DNA of 53,603 nt from Lindgomyces ingoldianus (lineage: Eukaryota; Ascomycota; Dothideomycetes; Pleosporales; Lindgomycetaceae), in assembly GCF_010093535.1 (NCBI RefSeq), contig NW_022985188.1, positions 351,345 to 404,947 on the forward strand. The letters are read 5' to 3'. Under the pieces are notes generated by a model. That model searched no databases. It had not been told where the DNA came from and saw only the letters and a program-made list of their open reading frames with translations. Of this stretch, positions 35,970 to 47,606 are shown in pieces. The position numbers were made by a program, and so were the translations under genes. Position 1 is the first letter of the stretch. Each line of letters opens with the position of its first letter.

Positions 35970-37111
35970 ATGGTATGAGGAGGAAGGCAGAGATACGGCG
36001 AGATAGCGTCCGGAGACGCATGTGAGCATTTTTGGAGTTTAATATCCCAATGGTGGAGTTGGGGGAGTGGATTGGTACGCGTCTACCTAGGTCTGACAGT
36101 GGCGACCGCATTTTTGGGCGTTATATCAGGGTATGGGGTACGTTGCATCGGAGGCCAGTCTTCCAATTCATCTAAGCTATCTGCAGATGCTATCTTGGTG
36201 TATTCCACCCTGCATAGGCCCCTAGAGGACTAGCGACGGAGGAACCCCTGACGTGCTCGTCCACCCTCGACTCTGATGTCTACCGCATCCACTTCTGCTC
36301 TGAGGCACCCGTCTTGGGGGCACAGCTCGGTGGAGGGCAACTAACGGGTGGTTGTCAAATCTCAATGGGAGCCCCGCATTCAGTGGGTTTTCATGCAAAA
36401 TTCCGTCATGATGGACGGTCGCTTCGCTAAGTCCGCCTTCGTTCCGTATCGCCAACTTTGCAAGCGTCCACATGCTCATGAGAGATCGGATGACTTGTGG
36501 GTGCACCCTCACCACCACCACCACCACCACCACCACAGGCTTTTCACGGTCTGTGACCTTAGGTGTTTTCGCGGCCAACCAGCGTGGCGCTCGCAATTAA
36601 TAATAAGTCTAGCAGCCGTCGTGATTTGCTAATTGCAGGCGCAATTTGGCGACGGCTACCCTGGAGCACTAGTGTGACGTAATTGCAAGGGTGCAAAGCT
36701 CTCTTCCTCATCCGGGCCTAGTACATCCCAGCCTCCAGCTCTCCGCCTGCTCGCATCAAACAAAACGGCGGCACAGGCTCTGGGCTGGTGCTGTTGCCCA
36801 CATCGCCCGCGTCCTCTCCGCCTCCTCTAACATTAGGGGCCCTCGCCGCATCCACACAATCCTCTCGGAGTCAATTACGTCTCATGCTAAGCACTTGAAC
36901 GCCTGACGCCGCCTGGTAGCAAATAGGAACTCTTATCTTCCAAGCTTGTGCCGCCAACAGCTGTTATTTCCCCAAGCTTTGAGCTCACAGCTCCATCGTT
37001 TCGATCAGTCCTCAGCTCGGAAACACCTGTTCTAAAAACTTCTGTTCTGAAAACACCCTCCTTCACCTTCTTTGTCCCCTTTATCCTTCAGGAGCTGTCT
37101 GTGTCGGGACA
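35970..37111. other. Upstream region of GSY1
   Basis: About 1.1 kb between the RA-PH stop and the GSY1 start. It contains a (CAC)n microsatellite (36510-36537) and an AGGGG element (36835-36839) of the type bound by stress-response zinc-finger factors. Frames such as 36348-36632 and 36948-37229 are open but lack family character; the latter overlaps the true GSY1 start in another frame. Confidence 0.5.
36510..36537 (+). repeat. (CAC)n trinucleotide microsatellite
   Basis: About nine tandem CAC units in the region upstream of GSY1, flanked by non-repetitive sequence. Not in a supported coding frame. Confidence 0.9.
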
Positions 37112-39431
37112 ATGGCCGAGACACCTGCGCGCGATGTCAACAACCACATCCTCTTCGAGGTCGCCACCGAGGTCGCCAATCGAGGTACGTCTGGTCCAAT
37201 TGTCAAGCTCGAGGGCCGGAAAATTCTGACGCGCAGCAGTTGGCGGCATCTACTCTGTCCTGAAGTCTAAAGCTCAGGTGACCACCGCCGAATACGGCTC
37301 GGCGTACACCCTCCTGGGACCACTGAACCGCCAATCGGTAAGCTCGACTATAGCAATGGCTCGCGACGTATCACTGATGGAATTTGAAGGCTGCCGTGGA
37401 GGTCGAGGAGCTTCCACCAAAGGACCCAGCACTTCTTGCTACCATCCAGTCGATGAATGAGCGGGGCATCAAGACCCTGTATGGTAGATGGCTTATTGAC
37501 GGCGCACCCCGAGTGCTCTTGTTCGACACTGGCACCGCATACGGATACCTAGATGAGTGGAAAGGCGACTTGTGGGCAGTCGCAGGAATCCCCTCTCCGC
37601 CTGGAGACTCGGAGACCAACGAAGCCATTGTCTTCGGCTATCTAATTGCTTGGTTCTTGGGAGAGGTGAGCATATGCAAGATTGCTCGCTTGCCCTGCAT
37701 GAAATACTAATTCAGGCGTAGTATGTGTTCCACGAGAAGAAGCGAGCAGTCATCGTCCAGTTCCACGAATGGCTTGCAGGCGTTGCCCTGCCTCTATGCA
37801 AGAAGCGGCGCATCGATGTCACTACCATCTTCACGACACACGCCACCCTCCTGGGTCGGTATCTCTGCGCTGGCTCTGTCGACTTCTACAACAATCTCCA
37901 GTATTTTGATGTGGACGCGGAAGCTGGAAAGCGTGGCATCTACCACCGATACTGCATCGAACGTGCCTCTGCGCATGCCGCCGACGTCTTTACCACTGTC
38001 TCTCACATCACCGCCTACGAAAGCGAGCATCTCCTGAAGCGAAAACCGGACGGTGTGCTTCCCAATGGTTTGAACGTGAAGAAGTTCTCGGCAACTCACG
38101 AGTTCCAGAACCTGCATCAACAGGCCAAGATAAAAATCAACGACTTCGTGCGAGGCCATTTCTATGGTCACAATGATTTCGATCCCGAGAACACATTGTA
38201 CTTCTTCACGGCCGGACGCTACGAATACCGGAATAAGGGCGTTGACATGTTCATCGAGTCATTAGCCCGGCTGAATCACAAGATGAAGAGCGCTGGATCC
38301 AACATGACGGTGGTTGCATTCATTATCATGCCAGCGCAAACACAGTCGCTGACGGTTGAGGCTCTAAAAGGACAGGCTGTCATCAAGTCACTGCACGATA
38401 CCATCAAGGTCATTGAGGAGAATGTGGGCAAGAAGCTCTTCGAACGCTCAATTGCCTGGCACGAGGGGCAGTCTCTACCCGAAGATAAGGAGCTCCTGTC
38501 AGCTTCTGACAAGATTATGCTCCGCCGCCGACTATTCGCCATGAAACGACATAACCTCCCACCTATCGTCACGCACAACATGGTCAACGACGGCGAGGAC
38601 CCCGTTTTGAACCAGATACGCCGTTGTCAGCTCTTCAATCACCCTTCTGACAGGGTCAAGGTTGTGTTCCACCCCGAGTTCTTGAACTCGTCCAATCCAG
38701 TTCTACCCATGGACTACGACGATTTCGTCCGCGGCACCCATATGGGTGTCTTCGCCTCCTATTATGAACCCTGGGGTTACACGCCGGCTGAGTGTACTGT
38801 CATGGGTGTTCCTAGTATCACGACAAATCTCTCTGGATTTGGTTGCTACATGGAGGAGTTGATCGAGAATGCTCAGGACTACGGGATCTACATCGTCGAC
38901 CGACGAATGAAAGGCGTAGACGACTCGGTTAACCAACTATCGGACTACATGTTCGAATTCACCAAGAAGAGCAAGCGACAACGTATCAATCAGCGCAATC
39001 GAACGGAGCGCTTGAGCGATTTGCTTGACTGGAAACGAATGGGCATGGAGTATGTCAAGGCCCGCCAACTGGCCCTCAGGCGCGCGTATCCTGCAGCATT
39101 CGACGAGGACGAGGAACCTGATTTCTTCGGTACTCATGAAGTCAAGATTTCTCGGCCCCTCTCAGAGCCGGGGTCGCCTCGAGATCGATCAGGTATGATG
39201 ACACCGGGAGACTTTGCGTCGCTGCAAGAAGGTCGCGAAGGGCTGAGCACTGAGGATTACATTGCGTGGAAACTACCGTAAGTATTTTTCATTGGCAATT
39301 GCCTTCAATCTGCTAACCATAGCAACAGTGAAGAAGAAGATCCGGATGACTATCCTTTCCCCCTGACACTCAAGACCAAAAAGCCCACGGGTTCCGGTGC
39401 AGTGTCTCCAGCGATCAATGGCACTGGATAA
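37112..39431 (+). CDS. GSY1: Glycogen synthase
   Basis: A GT3 family enzyme that extends glycogen from UDP-glucose in the cytosol. Five exons, 37112-37184, 37240-37337, 37390-37665, 37722-39277 and 39329-39431, give 701 residues, close to the yeast enzymes. The N-terminus reads [27 protein letters not shown]. Further hallmarks are [44 protein letters not shown] and the acid pair in [19 protein letters not shown]. The C-terminal tail is Ser/Pro-rich ([20 protein letters not shown]) and matches the region where yeast Gsy2 is inhibited by phosphorylation, so similar control is likely. An Arg-rich helix [10 protein letters not shown] and a [21 protein letters not shown] segment fit the glucose-6-phosphate activated fungal and animal type. 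Confidence 0.97.
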
Positions 39432-40320
39432 GAGCCCGATGTAAGAAGTGGAGGAGTGAGGAAAGAAGTGTGTTTAAATTGTATTATCTCTGATTCCTTT
39501 TTTGGTGCTGTTTTTCTCTCTCGCGTGGTATTGCATAGGGCATTCCCTGCATGGCGTCTACGTATACTTTTTTCAGTTGTGAATACTTGAGTAGCCTACC
39601 CAAGCGAGCATATTCGCGCTTCGATTGCTTGTTTTGATTTTGTGTCTGCGTACTGTGTCTTCTGTTTGTATTGTGCTTATGCAATCAATATAAGATTTTC
39701 AGTCACTGAACAATGGCATTCCCGGTGAGGGAGACGAATGAGTCGCTGGGAGACGGGAAGAGCCAATCGGAATGCCGACGTGTTCTTTGATACTTTTGGA
39801 TGAAGGCATGCGAGGTGGCGTATGAGCGAACCCGATGCGTGAGAAAAATTCTAACCGTTCTCGGCTGATGTGACATGTCCGTAGCATGCCGAAGAGATGG
39901 CGAGGATGGACCATGGACCGGGATTGGGTTTTCATCGGCCAAGTTTGATGCGATGAAGTGGTCTAGATGAAGGCCCTAGCTTAGCGGGACTCCCAGTGTT
40001 TCCTTTTGCGCAGCCACCCATCACTCACCCTCGGAATCACCAGAGTAGACCCAAATTTTCTCCGAAGCCAGCATGCACGCCCATCGAAGCCCCGTCTTCA
40101 TCTGTTCTTCCGGCTCGGTCCGCTAGGAAGGGGTCTGGCCATGCTGATACTTTCGCACCACTGTCTTTCCTCAGCTCTCCGCGTCTCGCACCATCGCTCC
40201 ACTTGTCTGTACTTACAACTGTTGCATCGCATACTCTGTACATTCAGCGCATAACCCCTAGACTTCTGCAGGCCTACTACTGCGTCACGGTGTCCCAGGA
40301 GGGCGCGCCTCGTCCCTGCC
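39432..40320. other. Upstream region / likely long leader of TRK1
   Basis: About 890 bp between GSY1 and TRK1. If transcribed as leader, it would contain two complete upstream open frames beginning with ATG, at 40073-40126 (17 codons) and 40141-40254 (37 codons). An 80-codon-class minus frame near 39700-39940 shows no family character. No other gene is visible. Confidence 0.45.
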
Positions 40321-43196
40321 ATGTTCGGCCCGTGGCTCGTTGTTTTCTCATGGCTCAGGAAGCATATGCCGGGGAGCTTGCGGGCGCTGAAGCCGCGCTT
40401 CAATTTTATAACCATACATTGTAACCTTCCCCTAGAAGAGAGCATGGATATCGCCTTGATGCAGCTAACCTAATGTAGACATATATATGATCGGCATGGC
40501 GCTCCTCGGGTCCATCCTGCTGTACCCAGCCGGTAGGATGTCATACATCGACGCCTTGTTCTTTGCGAGCGGTGCCACTACCCAAAGCGGCTTGAACACG
40601 TATGTATAAGGTTCCGGACTCATGGTCCGGTGCTGAGAATGCAATAGCATTGATATCAACCAGCTGTATCTCTATCAACAGGTACGCTTCCACGGGGTCA
40701 GATCAAGGACAATGGTCGCTAATTTCGCTCATAGGTTATAATTATGCTGATTGCATGCATGTGCAATCCCATTTTCATCAATACTTTCGTCGTTTTCGTC
40801 CGCCTTTACTGGTTTGAGAAGCGCTTTCAGAATGTGGCCATGGAGGCTCGGAATCTCCGTGGTACCGGCACCCGATCAAGAACAAAGAGCGAGGCAAAGG
40901 CCGAATTGGAGAGAGACATGGGGCGCGTCGAGGCTGGCGTTGGTAATAGAGAAATCGTCGTTCTAAGGGCCTCCAATGGGCGGGTCAAGGGGGGGGGAAT
41001 AGACAACGAGAAACAGTTCCAGGGTCTTCAAGAGGCAGTCCGCGGCGAGAACTCGAGTCCGGAAAGAAATGGTACAGATAAGGAGACTCCGCCTGCATCG
41101 GAAAACGGACAACCCAATGTCCCGTTCCATCGAGATATCGTTTTCGAGGATGAGGTTCGTTCGCCATCTCCCGAAGACGATTCGTCCCTCGATCGGATCC
41201 CTCAGCAAAGAAGCAAGGAGCAGCATATCGCCTTCGTAGAAAACCAGCGTAATCCTAAAGATAAGGGCGCTCTTCGAATCCCCGGTCCGCGTGACTTTGA
41301 CCGAGGTTTCGTACCACGACGAATCGACGAGGACAACGATTATGAATCTTTGCACAAGGAAATTTCCAATGAAATTGATGGCCAGGGGAAGAGGAAGCGG
41401 TCAATTTCTGTGCCTCCTGTTGAACCAAACCAGGATGACCACCCCTTGAAGCAGAACATCACTATTGACGAGCCTGATCATCCCCGCCGACCCGGCGCCG
41501 GTCCTTCGGTATTTCGCCTCAATAGCAGGGCAAGGACATCCGAAACTGAAACCCCGACAACTGGCATGAATCTACGCAATAGGGCACGGTCGAAAACCCT
41601 CGCTAGCTTCCTGTCTCGAGAAAAAGACGACGATCCAATGCCATATTTGAGCTGGACACCTACCATCGGCAGGAACTCTGCCTTTGTGGACCTTACTGAA
41701 GAGCAGCGGGAGGAGCTTGGGGGAATCGAGTATCGCTCTCTCAAGCTTCTTGCCATCATTCTAGTTTGTGAGTCGTTAGATACTGCCATAAACCGTGTTC
41801 TTGTGTTAATCAATCTCAAGGCTATTTTGTTGGTTTTCACCTCCTCGGTATGGTGTGCCTGCTTCCTTGGATTGTCAGGTCGCCAAAATATACCAACATC
41901 GTCGAAGAGGTTGGAATTAGTCCGGTCTGGTGGTGAGTAACGTCATGTTCAGCTCCTTTGCCATACCACTAACAATATACAGGGGCTTCTTCACGCCAGC
42001 TTCCATGTTCAATGATTTAGGATTCACCCTCACTCCCGACTCAATGATCTCATTTCAGTTCACAGTTTTACCCTTAGTCTTGGGTACTTTCCTAATCATC
42101 ATTGGAAACACAGGCTTCCCTTGCATGCTCCGATTCACCATCTGGCTATGTCACAAATGTGTTCCGCGGGGCAGCGGCGTGTGGGAAGAACTTCGCTTCC
42201 TGTTAGACCATCCCAGACGATGCTTCACTCTTCTCTTCCCTAGCAACGCAAACTGGTGGTTATTCTGGGTTCTCGTTCTCCTTAATGGTGTTGATCTCAT
42301 TTTCTTCGTCATTCTTGATGTAAGCTCTTCCACCATTACGTTGAGATCTCTTTAGATGCAGACTAACGGTTCTTCAGCTCAACGACCCAACTGTCACTTC
42401 ACTACCGCCAGGTTTCCGCTTCCTCGATGGGCTTTTCCAAGCCGCCTCCACCCGCACTGCCGGCTTCTCCGTCGTGAATCTAGCAGAACTACACCCAGCC
42501 ATCCAAGTTTCTTATCTCATCATGATGTACATTTCAGTCTTTCCCATCGCTATCAGCATGCGCCAAACAAACGTCTACGAAGAGAAGTCCCTTGGGGTAT
42601 GGGCACCAGATGATGACGATACGAAGAGTAGCTATCTCGGAACTCATTTGCGTCGCCAGCTATCCTTCGATCTCTGGTACGTTTTCCTCGGCTTCTTCCT
42701 CATCTCCATCATCGAGGGCGGTCGATTGGAAAACACAAACGACTACGCCTTTACCCTATTCTCAGTCCTATTCGAAATCGTATCCGCATATGGCACCGTC
42801 GGCCTCAGTCTCGGCTACCCTGGCGTCAACACTTCCTTCTCCGGCCAGTTCAAAACACTCTCTAAGCTCATCATCATCGCCATGCAGATCCGTGGTCGCC
42901 ATCGCGGGCTTCCGTATGCACTCGACCGCGCGATTCTACTGCCTAGCGATAGTCTGCATAAGAAGGAAGATGAGGATGCGATTCGTAGAGCGAGACGCAA
43001 CAGCCATGCTAGCGAGCTCCCCGATCGTGAAGGGTCGATGCGGACAGGGACGGCGAGGAGTCGGAGAGGCAGTACGGCGACGGCAGAAAATGTAGCTGTT
43101 AAGAGTAAGAGTCATACGGGTACTTTGACGAGGTTCTTGAGTGGTGCGTTGAATGCGGGACCGACTATCGCTAGGGATAGGGAGAAACGGGCTTGA
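40321..43196 (+). CDS. TRK1: TRK-type high-affinity potassium transporter
   Basis: A plasma-membrane K+ uptake protein of the Trk/Ktr/HKT superfamily. Seven exons, 40321-40420, 40479-40599, 40648-40681, 40735-41767, 41821-41932, 41983-42319 and 42378-43196, give 851 residues; exon 3 is only 34 nt. The start MFGPWLVVFSWLRKHMP leads directly into the conserved RFNFITIHYIYMIGMALLGS. Four selectivity-filter P-loops are seen, each with its glycine: TTQSGLNT (G71), FNDLGFTLTP (G480), RTAGFSVVN (G608) and YGTVGLSLGYPG (G721). The first M1-P-M2 unit ends in VRLYWFEKRFQ and is followed by a long hydrophilic cytosolic loop of about 280 residues, as in other fungal TRK1 proteins. The C-terminal tail is short and basic. 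Confidence 0.95.
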
Positions 43197-43816
43197 ATCT
43201 GAATAGTCTTTTGCTGTGGCTGGTCTGATTGTATATTAAATATTAAATAGTTTATCGATAGGTGTTTGGTGTTCGTATATACGTAAGGTTTGGGAAACAT
43301 TGGGTAGAGCCTCTGAGGGGTTTGAAATGTATGCGGGTGGCTGGTCTTGCTCGGTTTTGTAGATCGGTAGGCGCGTTGGGAGTGGTGTAGCTGAGTGGTA
43401 TATAAATATTGCGCCTTTTAATACCCGGCTAGCCCTTTGGTTGGTATGCTCTCCGATTCTTATACTAGCTGCTTCTTTCTTCCACCTGCATGAGCTTGAT
43501 GTGCTCAATATGAGACGCCTACCTATGTATTCTCCTCCCATGAGCATGAGGATGGTGAGGTCGGTGCGCCTAATAAGCTGGCGCAACGATATGGTTGATG
43601 AAGTGCAGAGTCGGCATTGATCTTATATTAAGGCTCTCAGATAGGAACCTCTTATCCAAGCCTTGGGCTAGCCCAGCTGGGTGTACGGGATATTTAGGGA
43701 AGAATTGCGAATAAGAAGTTACCTTCTCCTTCAACCATCTTCATAAAAGGTAGGCATGCTACTTCCCAAATAAGGGGGGCAAGTCACTTCCTACACCGGC
43801 ACGTAAAGTCCCAATC
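43197..43816. other. Convergent intergenic region, TRK1 / dioxygenase
   Basis: 620 bp of 3' flanks, AT-rich in places (AAATATTAAATAG near 43240). A 116-codon minus frame (43236-43586) lacks family character. I see nothing else. Confidence 0.5.
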
Positions 43817-45073
43817 CTATTCCCTCCTCTCCTCCCCAAAGAACCCCTCATTACCAAAATAACCATTCCCATCCTTCGTCGTGGTATTCAGCCTCTCCAG
43901 GATATACTCCCCTGCTCTAATAGGTGGATAGCTACTCTTCTCGCCGTCATTCAAGCACGTTGGCAGCGTCTCAACGACCTCATCATAATTCACACTAAAG
44001 AAAAAAGGGACGCTGTAACGCTCCTCATCTGTTCTGTTCACAACACGATGGATTGTGGATTTGTAGACCCCGTTAGTCCACCGCATCAGGAAGTCTGCCA
44101 CGTTGACGATGAAGCTGGATGGGAGGGGGGTAGCGCGGTGCCAGGAGTTTGAGGGTGTGAGGATTTCGAGACCAGGTGTCGAGGAGCTGTGAAGGAGAGT
44201 GAAGCATTCGTAGTCGGTGTGAGCGCCAAGGCCGATTTCCTCTCCTTCTCCTTCAGCTCTTTTGGAGGAAGGGAAGTGTTTACAGGGAGGGTAGTAGAGG
44301 AGTCTGCAGATGCCGCCGGGGTGCGTTGTCATGTGATCGAAATGATGCTCTGGTAGATCTAGTGATAGAGCAAAGAGCCTGAAGAGGTGGCGCGCAAGCT
44401 GGAGCACCTGGTTTACTCGTTAGCAAATACCTCCCTTAATCTACACATATATATCTCCATCCTTCCGCTTCCCTAGAACCAGACTCTAACCCACCTGACC
44501 ATAATACTCCCTCACCCCTTCATAAAATCCCGGTAAATCCTCCTCCTTAGGCCACACATTCCCACATCCCACCGACCCGTCTAAATTTCGATACATCCCA
44601 TCCCCACCCGTGACATCCAAGCCTTGCTCATACCCAAAATTAAACGCCTCCTTGGTCTCCAAATCGCCCGCTAAACTTGTATAATTCCCCGGCTCCCATC
44701 CATACCCCAGCTTGCTCAACCGAATATGTAATTCCTCCTTTTTGCACTGAGGTAGGAGTTTGACGAACCGTTCCGCTTGGTCTAAGATCCCCGCGCGGGC
44801 TTTCTCAGAGACGCCGTGGTGCGTGATATAGAAGAAGCCAGAGGTAGTACATGCAGTGCGGATTTTGGCGGCGACGGATTGGCGAGCTGACAGCGAGGAA
44901 GAGAAGGATGGGGAGATGTCGATCACGGGGATGATGAAATTGCTATCTGGGACCGAGGTTTTGGATCCTAGGCGGGACTGCAGATAGGTCGTGGAACGGG
45001 CTTCTTGGAGCGTGGTTAAATCGGATGGATGAGGAGAATGAATTGCTGCTGCTGCTACCATCTTTGATTGCAT
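43817..45073 (-). CDS. 2-oxoglutarate/Fe(II) dioxygenase (isopenicillin N synthase-like)
   Basis: Exons 45073-44495 and 44407-43817 (87-nt intron) give 389 residues; the junction restores EYYGQ-VLQLARHLFRLFAL. The start is the first true ATG (45073); the frame continues upstream only through non-ATG codons, and ATG 45061 is an alternative. The N-terminal DIOX_N part shows FIIPVIDISPSF and SGFFYITHHGVS. The iron triad is His256 and Asp258 (GAHTDYECF) with His313 (STIHRVVNRT). Arg322 in RYSVPFFFSVNYD is the 2-oxoglutarate-binding RxS motif. Proteins of this group hydroxylate or desaturate small molecules; the substrate is unknown. A thymine-dioxygenase-like or natural-product role is equally possible. 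It is the last ordinary gene before the accessory right end. Confidence 0.9.
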
Positions 45074-46769
45074 TTCCTTCCGGTGGTGGAAGTTAGAGAG
45101 GGAAGTAGAGGTTATTAGGAGGGGGGTTCTACTGGTCACTTGATGTGATAGCGACCTGATATGCGGAGATATGCGTGTCGGATACAGTTGCCTTAAATAG
45201 AAGGTTAGGAGGATAAGAGTAGTGTAGCTTACAGAAAACTATAGAATATTTTAGTAGTTTACTAAAATGATTTAAACCTTCTACGGCATTATTTTATGTA
45301 CATATTTCGCAAAAAAAAAATTTTTTAAACCGAAAAGGGTGCCCAAACCAGACAACACAGCATATAGCTACGCCTCCTTAAGTTCGTCTTATCCTCCGGC
45401 CTAATACTACATCATGGAAGCAACAAACGAGGCTTCGCGTAGAAAGGAGAATCCTATTAATACTCCGTCCGCAGAAATTTCTCCAAGTCTCGTAAACAAT
45501 TTCTCAGGGCATCCAAGCACTAATGCATACAGCCCATATATCAACCCGCAACTTAGCCGAACTTATCACTGAAGCACGAAATCTCCATGACACAACAGGA
45601 ATTCATATGTAATTCCTCTAACAACCTTCTTTATGTCCTAATGATCTGAATCGAGGAAGAAGCGACAAGAGACAGTCTCATCATACGCTTTACCGCAAAG
45701 TTGGGCAACCATTAAAGCATTGTACATGAATTGAAGAAAGTATCAAGGATCCTACAAAATGATATCAAAGACAGTCTCATCTCTCGCACAAGGTAGTTTT
45801 CGCTGATACCAATTAGTTCGTCACAGTCAGCCGCTCCACGAACTACGAGTCGCTCTTTGGGGTATTGATAGCATTGAACCGCATGTGCATTCTCTCCCCT
45901 ATTCGATCTCGGTATGCATAAAGCTGCAGAGCGAAAGGTAAACCGCCGCTATTCCGGAGACGTGAAGCTGCCAAAGAACTGTTGCGGAACTCCTCGCGTT
46001 GTAGCAGAACTAACTTCCAGGCTCAAAGCTTGGCTAGCGATATTAAGAGTGTGCAAGAGGAGTTTGACCGCCTGGAAGGCATGAAGAATGTGGAAACTAG
46101 TTCTTCTAAATTTGGCGAGTACCTCTTGAGTATGGTCAAAAGTATCCACTTGCCTACAGTACGGGGAAGATCTCAAACTTGTCTCGTACACCCCTGGTGC
46201 TTAGAGTGGAAATGTAACCGAGTCTTTGATAGAGCGACTGTAGAAAATAAGTTAGTATGTTGAAGTTTGCAGCGAACTCCTCACTACCGCGCGCGGATAC
46301 AAAACTATATTCTTAACCCTCATGGTGGAGTTCATTGATCTTCAACAGCACGGAAGGCATGTTTCTGTAGACGCGGCGCCATCTGCATCTGACACCAGTC
46401 AGATTATGAAAGCCAGCTCCATAAGAGAGGCCTTAGCAAGAGTCCTCAATCGTCGCTATAGATCTATTTCAAATACCCAAGATCTCATTAGAGCACAGTT
46501 GTGCCGGACTTCAAGGCTCCATACTGCAGTTCAACACGTCCTGTGCTCTGAGGCGCAACAGGATGCTCGAATCCTCCGCCCGGAAGTAATATGTTCCAGT
46601 AAAATTCGTGCTATCTCTACCACCTCCTTCTCAAGATGTATGACCAGTATCACATCCCCAGCACCTAGTAGCACCCTGATCATATCATAGCTTATAAAAT
46701 TGCCGTGCCCAAACACTCCAGCTATTATAGTCATCTCGCGAAACATTATTTGTTTGCATTGATGACACT

Positions 46770-46856
46770 CGGATGCATCGTCAGCATAGTCACACGATAG
46801 TCGGATGTGTCGGATGTGTCGTCACACGATGGCCGGATGCATCGGCAGATGCATCA
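46770..46856. repeat. Short imperfect direct repeats around CGGATG
   Basis: The units CGGATGCATCG, CGGATGTGTCG (twice in tandem), CGGATGCATCG and AGATGCATCAG occur within about 85 bp, with two copies of GTCACACGAT between them. The pattern is visible directly. It lies about 40 bp upstream of the TATA run of the dispersed element, so it could be an upstream regulatory array or simple repeat expansion. Confidence 0.6.
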
Positions 46857-46893
46857 GCACCATAGTCTGTTGCCAAGACCCACCCACTTATTT

Positions 46894-46979
46894 TGCATAT
46901 ATATAGACTCCTGCAAAGGACTCCTCGAGCAATACATTCAATGCAGTTCCTCATGTCTCTGGTGCCTCACATAGCTTCA
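46894..46979 (+). repeat. Dispersed element, copy B (TATA run plus 35-bp core)
   Basis: TGCATATATATA at 46894 is followed by the 35-bp core at 46945-46979, matching copy A (8483-8517) at 30 of 35 positions. Immediately downstream, near 47055-47064, a TTTTTCTTGCAG acceptor-like signal precedes an ATG-initiated 44-codon frame (47065-47199), which may be a decayed first exon. Confidence 0.5.
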
Positions 46980-47223
46980 CATTATTGCTATCTCTTTAGC
47001 CCATCAGATTAACTATTAGTGATCGCAGTCCTAATAATTATCCAAGACTCATTTTTCTTGCAGCATGGATGCAAGGGTAAAACTCGAAGCGTGCTGTTTA
47101 ATACTTGGTGTAGCAGTTCCGCTACAGGATATCAAATCTTCGTTTCTTGCTGTTGGGCCTGTAATCTGCGTGTCGATTCATAGCATCGGTGTATGAGATG
47201 AACGAATTGGCCTCCTAACAGTC

Positions 47224-47606
47224 TTAATACTCGAAGTTGAACTTGATGACTCGGTGACGCACGTAGTCGTCATCTAGCAGAGTCTTGTCTACATTCCCCC
47301 TAAGCTGTTTATGACGACGATGAACTGTCTCATGGCGCACGCTACCGGATTTTCTCGAGCGATACGACAGAATAGACGGTATAATCGCCTGGATCAGGTT
47401 CATTGAACTTTCCAAGACATCCACACGCTTAGTTATCACCACCTTAGGAAATTCTTGGATCTTCCGACTAATGGCGCTACTGAAGTCCGGTAATAGACAC
47501 TGTAGGTTGGCACTTCCTCTACTGTGCTTTGTTTTCTTGGGAAGTCGCGTTGGCGCAGGCCATTTCCAGGTACCATAAAGTCTACCGTATAATCCTAAAA
47601 CCTGCT
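47224..47606 (-). pseudogene. 3' fragment of an unidentified gene
   Basis: A continuous minus-strand frame of about 125 codons ends at 47224. It reads LYGRLYGTWKWPAPTRLPKK, then LLPDFSSAISRKIQEFPKVV, ITKRVDVLESSMNLIQAIIP and a basic tail KFNFEY. Patterning and codon choice look coding. Upstream, another frame (LEIILVASSQNS) leads toward it, but the two are offset, with stops in the way (near 47610). This suggests either a small intron or a frameshift in a decayed gene. I do not recognise the family. Confidence 0.35.

Larger units (their letters stand above)
45140..47223. other. Gene-poor, repeat-like accessory region
   Basis: Sequence becomes AT-rich just upstream of the dioxygenase (45230-45335, including an A-run followed by a T-run). 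No intact gene is recognised. A plus frame at 45982-46263 has a coiled-coil-like stretch (ASDIKSVQEEFDRLEGMKN) resembling N-terminal regions of fungal STAND proteins, and could be a decayed exon. A plus frame at 46322-46690 (122 codons) and a minus frame at 46531-46746 overlap it, and neither can be assigned. Short direct repeats (46770-46856) and copy B of the dispersed element (46894-46979) are listed separately. Confidence 0.4.

Noticed and set aside
46770..46856. Possible CRISPR-like array
   Set aside because: Units are about 10 bp, imperfect and without regular spacers, and the genome is eukaryotic.
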